Origin: Tetraselmis striata
Lineage: Eukaryota > Chlorophyta > Chlorodendrophyceae > Chlorodendrales > Chlorodendraceae
NCBI GenBank assembly: GCA_006384855.1
Contig: VCJN01002526.1
Span: 1 to 64,000 of the forward strand
Direction of reading: 5' to 3'
Length of the DNA stretch: 64,000 bases
Below are positions 56,919 to 64,000 of this stretch, one piece after another; positions within the stretch are counted from its first letter, which is position 1, and each line of letters opens with the position of its first letter. The notes beneath the pieces were generated by a model. It saw only the letters and a program-made list of their open reading frames with translations. It had not been told where the DNA came from and made no database searches. The position numbers and the translations under genes were made by a program.

Positions 56919-59900
56919 CATTTCACAAGCTAGGTTCATTTCACTAGCTAGGTGAATAGTACCTCGTACAGTGTTGGCAAGAAGAGGAATGTGTCAAAGC
57001 TCAGTTTCACAGTACGTTCGTACAGTACTAGGCGTAACTCAAATCTGCACCCCCCAAAAGGGGTACAAAATTGAGTTAAGGGGGGGGGGTAATTTTGAGT
57101 CCAAAAATGTGCCCATTTTGACTCAATGATTGCCCTTTTTCCCTCCGCGTATTCGGTCGCTCGTCTCGGGCGCTGTGTTTGTAGGTCATGTGCCGCGTCG
57201 TCGTTTCGAGCAGGTCTATGTCACGCGCAGCTATCTGTCTGACTCTATTTTGTCTTTGGAGGTCCTCACGAAGCTGTATGTCTCTGATTATGTGCCTCTC
57301 TCTCGCGTAGTATCTTCCGAGTCCGAATGTATGGATAGTTTTCGGAAATTTTTGTTGCCCTTGGCAGGGCACCGAACGCAGTAACTCGGAAATGTGAATT
57401 GATGCACATTAATCATACGTTCCGCATCGTCATTGTCCTCGCCATTGCGTGACATGTTGTAATACGAGAAATTGTGTCTAAGAGGCTGTATAAAAGATGA
57501 TTTTATTGAGTCACAATTTATGTGTTCGAGAATTATGAGTCCACTTTAAAGTCACCTATCTAGTGACCAATTTTGGTTGCCCCTGGCACGGCACGGAACG
57601 CTGCAACTCGTTCTCTATTACCAGAATGGTGAATCGATGCACACTTATGATGTGTTCGGCGTCATCATGTTCTTACAGTTGCGGTTTGTTTCTCGTCCCC
57701 TTGTTATCCCTCTCCGCCAGCGCCAGCACTGCCTGCTTCGTCAGGCATACCTTGATAGGATAGGCAGCAACATGGTTACCTACTTTGTTTTGTCTGTTTC
57801 TTGGTTATTTAAGACATGCACTTAACGTGGTTTTGGACCTGTGTGGAGCGTGGACTGGGCGCATGTGCAGCTGCGATCGAGGGCGCGTGCATCAGTGGTC
57901 CCTTCCATTGCGGCGTGTCGTCACTCTGATTGGCATCAGCCCTCTCGCGCCAACTGCCCCGCCACACATGTATGAGGTTCGTTATTGCCGCCGCTGTGTT
58001 GATGCATGTAGCTACCGGTTTGCTCTGTCCTTTCATCTGGTTTGCTTATTGGGTCTCTACCTCCGCTCTCTACCGCCGCGCACTCACCCAGCCCTCGCGC
58101 GAGTCCCTGAGCGGGAGGAGCGGCTAATCGCCAATCGCCGCCGTACTCGCAAGAGTAGGCGGTGTTCGACGAACCTAAAGTGCTCGTTGTGGAGGTGAGA
58201 CGCGTTCGCCGCAGCTGGGAGTGGTTCGCCCGTTTACGGTATGTTTCTCGTTCCCTTGTTACCCCTCTCTGCCTAGCGCCAGCACTGCCTGCTTACGCAG
58301 CCATAGCAGGACAGGATAGGCAGCACTCGGTTAACTGTGTTTTCTGTTTCTTGGTTAAGACAGGCACCGGTGGTGGTTTGGGACCTATGTGGAGCGTGGT
58401 CTTCCGCGGTCGGGCGCGCTTGCAACAGCGATCCCTGCCAGTGCGGTATGTCGTCGTTCTGACCGGCATCAGTCATGTCGCATCAACTGCACCGCTGCCC
58501 ACCCGTATGAGGTTCGTTGCCGCCGCCAATATGTTTTGTGATGCATGTAGTTACCGGCTTTCTGTGTCCTTTTATCCGGTCCGCGTATTCGGTCACCCGT
58601 CTCGGGCGCTGTGTGTCACTCATGTAGGTGCCATGTCGCCGTTTCGAGCGGCGATGTGTTCGCGCACAACTGTCTGTCTGTTCTCTCTTTTTGTTTCCTT
58701 TTTTGTCTTCGGATGTCCTCACGAAGCTGTCTGTCTCTGTATTTGCGCCTCCCTCGCGCATAGTATCTTCTGAGTCCGAACATATGTATATGTATGTACT
58801 TAGTTATAGGGAAATTTAGTAGGGCACCGAATGTTGCAACTCACTTTCACGACAAAATGATGCGCATTAATCATATGTTCGGCATCGTCATCATTATCCT
58901 CGTTGTTGCGTGACATGTTCCAGTATGACAAACGATGTTTATGAAGTTGTATGAAAGTGGATAATATTTTGGTCAAAATTTATGTGTACGAAAATGTTGA
59001 GTCAATTATACGGTCACATATTGGGCACCGGACGTTGTAACTAGTTCTCTTTTGCCACATATGCTAATCGATGCCCTTTAATCATGTGTTCAGCATCGTC
59101 ATTGTCCTCGGCGTTGCGTGATACGCTGTAGTATGGAAAATAATGCATGTATGTACTTGTATGAAAGTGGATAGTTTTGAGTCCAAATTTATGTGTATGA
59201 TAAGTTTGACAATGTGCATCCACGTAAATTAGTGTGATTAATTCATAACGCACACAAGTTAGGTTTCCATCACGAGTAAAGTCTAGTATGGAGTACTCGA
59301 GCTTATATGGTTTTGTGATCTGTGCAGGAGGAGATGGCTGTAACACAATCGAGAAAATGAAATTTATCAGCTGACAATTGACTCGAGCTGAAAGGCCGGG
59401 ATTGCCTTGGGGCTGTGTCCCACATAGTCACCGGAAAATCCTAGAACATCGTACATCGTCCTAAGCTGTGTTTGCCCTTGGGAAAGGCACGTAGGCTGTT
59501 GTACTATTAGTAGTTTTACCGCTTCAGCCCCGTAAATGCTACTGTACACCTCATTCCCTGCCCGGGTCAAAAGGCTGTAACTAATGGACGTCGTGCACCC
59601 AGTAGTCCCGCATTAGTGCACGCCGTTTGCAGTGGTGTGTGTGTGTGTGTGTGTGTGTGTTGCATGCACTCCGAAGCCTGGACTGGCCTGCGACTGGCTT
59701 AGGGCCGAGCAAAAAATCCAAGCCTCAGGAAAAGTTGATCAAAGCTTACCAAAGTTGAAGCCTGGGCTGGCTTGCTCCGGCATTGCGCCAAACAAAAAAT
59801 CCACTATTGACCGAAAGCTAACCAAATACGATGAAAGGCAAATTCGACAGAGTGGAACATGCATCAGGCATATATCTTTTTGGCAGATTGAAAGTAAACC

Positions 59901-60539
59901 CAATTCGTTTTGCGTACCGTCGTGGTCCTCCATTCTGTTCATGATTATTGTTTATTGACATAGCATACATATTATGGGAAGACATGGTTTGCAGAGCATT
60001 TATCCAAATATACATAATTCGAATGCAATAGGAGGAGTACTATGACAAAACATTGTTCAGAGATATGCTTGTATCCCCTTGCTGTGGCACCGCTTTAATC
60101 TCTAATTTGACCCTCGTACATGAATATATGACTTCAATGGGTTCGCCCCGCAATCAATTTTGCAGATAAGAAATATATGCTATTTCATACACCTCATCAC
60201 CATTTGCAAGAAATGGAATGTACAACCATACAGCACGTGTGCACATATGTATGTAAAGATTGTCTTCATGTTCGATTAAGAGAAGAAACAAATACCTGCA
60301 GTGGCTAGACTGGCCATGGCATAGGGCCAAGGAAAAATTCCAAAGTTGATCCACAGCTAATCCGAAGTAGGTTCATCAAAGTTCAAGCCTGGACTCGCTT
60401 GCTCCAGCACTGCGCCAAGCAGAAAATCCACATCTGACTAAAAGCTGACCAAATATCGTATTCACCGCCCGGGTCAAAAAGCCGCAGCAACTGAACGCTG
60501 TGCACCCAGTTGTCCGCATTATTGCCCGTGGTTTGCAGT

Positions 60540-60589
<50 letters not shown>

Positions 60590-61747
60590 ACATGCACTCC
60601 GAAGCCTGGACTGGCTTGCGCCCAGTAAAAAATCCGAAATTGATCCAAAGCTGACCAACGCTGACCAAATTGTAAGCTTGGACGGGCTTGCTCCGAGAAA
60701 AAAGTCCTAAGTTGACCGGAAGCCAGTCCATAACACCACTATGTCCACTCTTGAGAGACATGTGCATCGGCCTCCACAAGAGCGGCGAAGGCACGGCACC
60801 AGGAACGGGAGTCAGTGTAGTGTACGCTTACTTGCCGTGCGCTCCCTCCGACTTCGTCTTGTACTTTAAATATACTCGGTTCACCGAAATTTGCTGTGGC
60901 AAGAGTGCAAAGACCATGGGCAAATGCTGCCTTGTGCCAAATATATCAATAATGTTTTGCATTGATGGCCATTGAGTGTAGGACGAAAAGCCTGCGAAAA
61001 TGGCAGTCTTTGAACATTTCATATTCGTATGAATTCTTGTCTTAAAATTCCGTGTGCGGAAAATTGGGTATTTCTTTGACTACAAAAACCCATTCCCAAA
61101 TACATCTTATCGAGCGTGCGATGATGTCTCTCCATATATAGTGGATAGACCAGATAATTGGACATTTTGCAATATTTGCACGGGCATGTAATTCGGAGCG
61201 AAGAGGAACGAATGCAATGTCGGCTGCCATTGATTGTGTATTTAAGAATTTCTATTGCACTTTGTAAGAGCGATTGATGCCGGACTATCAAGTTCGCATT
61301 ACATCGTATGCACAAGGATTACTGCTCCCTCGCTGCCTGTGAAACTGCACTTCGCATATTCTGTTGAGGAACAAGGTGATTCCGGCATAATTTCGTTCGT
61401 AATACAACTACTATCCGTGGGCCGCACCATCTGCCTGACAATGAAATCAGGAGTGAGGACACGTGCTGTTCTCTATATTTCCGTGCAACCTTCATGGACA
61501 TTGGGACCTGTCAATTGTCAATTGTCAGGGTCGGCCCGCACCCCGAATTCCCTTCGAATTCCCGCGCCCCGCCCGGTTGCCGTCGATTTCTAACCGGCAA
61601 ACAAGCGCTGCCAGCTGTTCTCTGTTGTTCAGCGTTCTATATTGGGGTCACATGACCCCAGGATCATTTTCTGTGAAGTCGCTATTCTGTCTATCGGCGT
61701 CAGTTGTAGCATCAGGCGGCCGTGAGGCACTATCTTACGACTAGTAG

Positions 61748-62952
61748 CAGCAAAACAGCACCGCGCCGCCGGCTTCTGCGACTCGCTCCAATTGGTCCAC
61801 CATCCTACTACGACAGTGGCACTGCGCGTAGTAACTGCGGATCCACGTACTATCGCCCGCCCTCGCGCGTGTGCAGCGTCCCGCGAGGTGGTCTCCTGAA
61901 TGGCTGCCACGGCGCCTGCTTCCGGGGGGGGCGGCGGAGCGACCGCGCCCCGTTGGGCGACGTTCGATCAACACGACGGCGCGCCGACAATCACCAACAC
62001 CATCGGGCCCGGCGAGGCGACGCTGACGCAGGGACTGGGCGGGTTGGGATCCCTGGGCGAGGAGCTTCTGGAGGCGCTGCTGCTGGTGCGGCTGGCGCCG
62101 GCGGACCTCGGGCGCCTGGCCTGCGCCTCATCGGCACTGCGGGTGCTGTGCGCGGAGGAGCCGCTGTGGCAGGCGCTGGCACTGGCACTGGCGGCCGCAG
62201 GTGCGCAAGGCGGCGAGGAGCCCTTCCGATACCTGGTGAGGCACACGCGCACGCGCCCCCCCCAGCCACAGCCGAAAAAACTCGCCCCTGCAGATGGACC
62301 CTGCCGCCGGCAAGCCGGTAGACCCCCAAGTAGACCCCCAGGAAGGGCGAGGCCGGTCTATGGAATTAGCAACAAGTATTGAAGGGGTGTTCATTACTCA
62401 CAAGCTGACTACATGCTCCGACTTCAGCATGAAATCAGCAGTTATCAGTCCAGCTCTGCCGAAACCACGTGCGACTGTCGAAGACAAGGCCGAATTCAGC
62501 CAAATTTTAGCTTAGTCTTACCATCACTTACCCCCTGGGGGCACTTCCTCACCAGCCTGGTAGCATGTCAAATGCTCTGCGGCACCGCTGAGGCTGGCAT
62601 TACTCGTGCATGTACTCGAATAAAGGGTCGCAGCGCGGGATGCATGCCTGGGCAGGCATGGGCCGCAGGGCCTCGTGAGTCTTGGCGTCTTGACATGTGC
62701 ATGCACAGGGACGCGACTGAGTGGTGGCCTGATGTCATGGCATCGTGGCGCGGCAGGGGAGCTGGCGCGCCACCGCGGTGCACCTCGCCCGCAAGCAGCA
62801 CCGGCAGCCCGATGGCGAGGAGTGTAGCGGGAAGGGCGCGGGCCGGTGCCGCGCCGTGCCCAACGTGCCGCTGGTGGACTTCACCCGGGTCCCCAGCAGA
62901 CTGCAGGCGTCCATGCACCTGTACAGGTAGCGCTGTTGTGGGGCCCGTGCTA
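61748..62952 (+). repeat. Source block of the segmental duplication
   Basis: Counterpart of 25724-26941. It begins 88 bp after the end of modular repeat copy B. Confidence 0.85.
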
Positions 62953-63013
62953 ACCCCCCTGCCTTCTCACCTGTTGCGCGGGAGATGGATAACTGCTGCG
63001 GGTGTGCGCATGT

Positions 63014-63069
<56 letters not shown>

Positions 63070-64000
63070 GCCATGGAGCGGCTTGCCAACCCCAGGGCAT
63101 CCTTCCTTCCCCTGGATTCCCTCCAATGGAGCACGCACCGCCATGGCCACTAGGGGAGGCTTTCAGAGATGGGCCGCTTAGCTGCTTAGCAGTGGCGTCA
63201 CCCCCCGCCTTCCCCCTCTCTGCCTCTCGCTTAATTGAGTCGACCGTGTGCGCCGGTGCTCCGCAGGCGGTGGTACCGATGCAACGTGGACACAAGCGCC
63301 TTCTACCCGCCCGAGCAGGTGCGCCACTGGCCACCCCACCACCCTCAACATGCATCCCCCCCACTCCCCCCCCCACCACCACCACACACACACCACCAAC
63401 CTGCCCTCCTTGCCCACACCTGTGCTCACCACCTTGGTCACTCCTTGCTCATATCTGCTGCCCACGTGGGCCCCGCAGGGCCTCCCTACCACCCCCGCGG
63501 CGGGCATGTCGGCGGCGGACTTTTCCAGTGACTTTGACTCCGCCAACAAGCCCGCCCTGCTGAGTCAGCTGGCAGATGGCTGGCCAGGTGAGGGGCAGGA
63601 ACCAGGGGATCGGAAAGGGGGGGGGGGGGCAGTCCGAGCCCGCGCTACACTACACCCTGGCTGAGGTGTGATGCTGCCCGACGCCAGCACGCACGAGGTG
63701 GTCGCTGCCGGAGCTGCTGCAGCGCTGCGGGGACCGCCGCTTCCGGGTGTCCACTGCGCACGGGTCGCGCCTGCGGATGACGCTCGCCGACTACGTGGCC
63801 TACATGCAGCGGCAGCGGGAGGAGGAGCCGCTGTACATCTTCGACAGGTGCGGATGCCCCGGCCGGCGGAGATCCTCCGCCGACTTCCACCCCAGCCACC
63901 GCCGCGCGCCATGGCCACCAGATGCTTTCCGTCTTGCTGCTCAGGCAATGTGCGTGCCATCGCGACATGCCATGACCAGTCTCTGTGTATGCGGTGTATT
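61900..64000 (+). CDS. F-box/JmjC (JMJD6/PTSR-like) protein, 5' part
   Basis: JmjC proteins of this type are Fe(II)/2-oxoglutarate oxygenases; the F-box would link the protein to an SCF ubiquitin ligase. In-phase exons are 61900-62235, 62757-62926, 63267-63318, 63479-63587 and 63688-63847, with the remainder beyond the window; ~276 residues are visible. The F-box-like block covers ~50-105 (LLEALLLVRLAPADLGRLAC). GSWRATAV begins at 113, then RRWYRCNVDTSAFYPPE. FDSANKPALLSQLADGWPA and DYVAYMQRQREEEPLYIFDR are diagnostic for the N-terminal half of this JmjC group. The Fe-binding HxD/E...H residues have not been reached. Intron 2 holds a 48-base (TA)n run. The start was chosen because the duplicated copy keeps the same ATG and frame. 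A truncated relative lies at 25882. Confidence 0.85.
63019..63066. repeat. (TA)n microsatellite in intron 2 of the F-box/JmjC gene
   Basis: About 24 TA dinucleotides. It lies just past the right edge of the duplicated block, so the truncated copy does not carry it. Confidence 0.9.

Larger units (their letters stand above)
52872..57143 (-). mobile_element. 4.27-kb DNA transposon with 9-bp target duplication
   Basis: Both ends carry related inverted repeats: left GGCACAGGGGGCATGTTTGAGTCA, right (reverse complement) GGGAAAAAGGGCAATCATTGAGTCA. Subterminal GGACTCAAAA motifs face each other. Target duplication TCCGCGTAT is perfect. A 9-bp duplication is typical of Mutator-like elements, but no MULE transposase was recognised. 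Cargo from left to right: a cysteine-cluster frame (53227-54448, minus), a ~190-bp satellite, a 30-bp GC minisatellite, short minus-strand frames at 55640-56420 and an LTR at 56425-56918. Strand is given by the reading frames. Because the empty site is readable in copy A, the insertion is younger than the spread of the host repeat. Confidence 0.72.
50892..61660 (+). mobile_element. Large modular non-coding repeat, copy B (interrupted)
   Basis: Same ends as copy A: TCCAGGCTGCCGG after an A, and the terminal hairpin at 61643-61660. A 4272-bp transposon splits it at 52872-57143. Relative to copy A it has ~780 extra bases at about 51420-52195 (with a 142-codon frame of unknown nature at 51661-52089) and additional left-hand modules (starts near 52500, 57690 and 58240). 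It lacks one right-hand 1.07-kb unit. TG runs sit at 59634-59660 and 60540-60588. Confidence 0.6.

Overview
The window is nuclear DNA of a eukaryote. It has split genes with GT-AG introns of about 90-500 bp, GC-rich exons, and many long poly(C)/poly(G) tracts and (TG)n, (CA)n and (TA)n microsatellites. No rRNA gene and no functional tRNA gene was found. Type II GT29 (sialyltransferase-fold) enzymes, an F-box/JmjC protein, a plant-type hexose-6-phosphate mutarotase fragment and split-repeat tyrosine-recombinase retroelements together suggest an alga, probably of the green lineage. That assignment is an inference.

Host genes, left to right: two tandem GT29 genes (1445-4381 and 4629-6680, + strand) share intron positions and phases. 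A convergent DUF218/YdcF-like gene (7855-9486, - strand) has a solo LTR with a TATA box just upstream in the same orientation. At 25882-27875 two broken host genes meet: a 5' fragment of an F-box/JmjC gene and a two-exon fragment of a mutarotase. A 15-exon dynamin-related gene (31137-36160, - strand) has a 300-residue low-complexity N-terminus. The parent F-box/JmjC gene starts at 61900 and runs off the right edge.

The rest is mostly repeats. A split-direct-repeat (PAT/Ngaro-type) retroelement fossil lies at 11161-14206. A related fossil lies at 38840-41170 and a fragment at 48690-49345. A Ty3/gypsy remnant lies at 47170-48521. A large non-coding family built of tandem modules and TG microsatellites occurs twice (14208-19480 and 50892-61660). 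The second copy is split by a 4272-bp transposon (52872-57143) with a perfect 9-bp target duplication. That transposon carries a cysteine-cluster reading frame, two tandem arrays and an LTR. Smaller items are a palindromic MITE family, a second inverted-repeat element, a tRNA-headed SINE in two copies, several satellites, and a 685-bp unit bounded by self-complementary repeats around a 172-codon frame.

The two GT29 proteins probably act together or in parallel in Golgi glycan capping. I see no functional link between the other genes. Exon models were built by hand from splice signals and phase and are not backed by transcripts.
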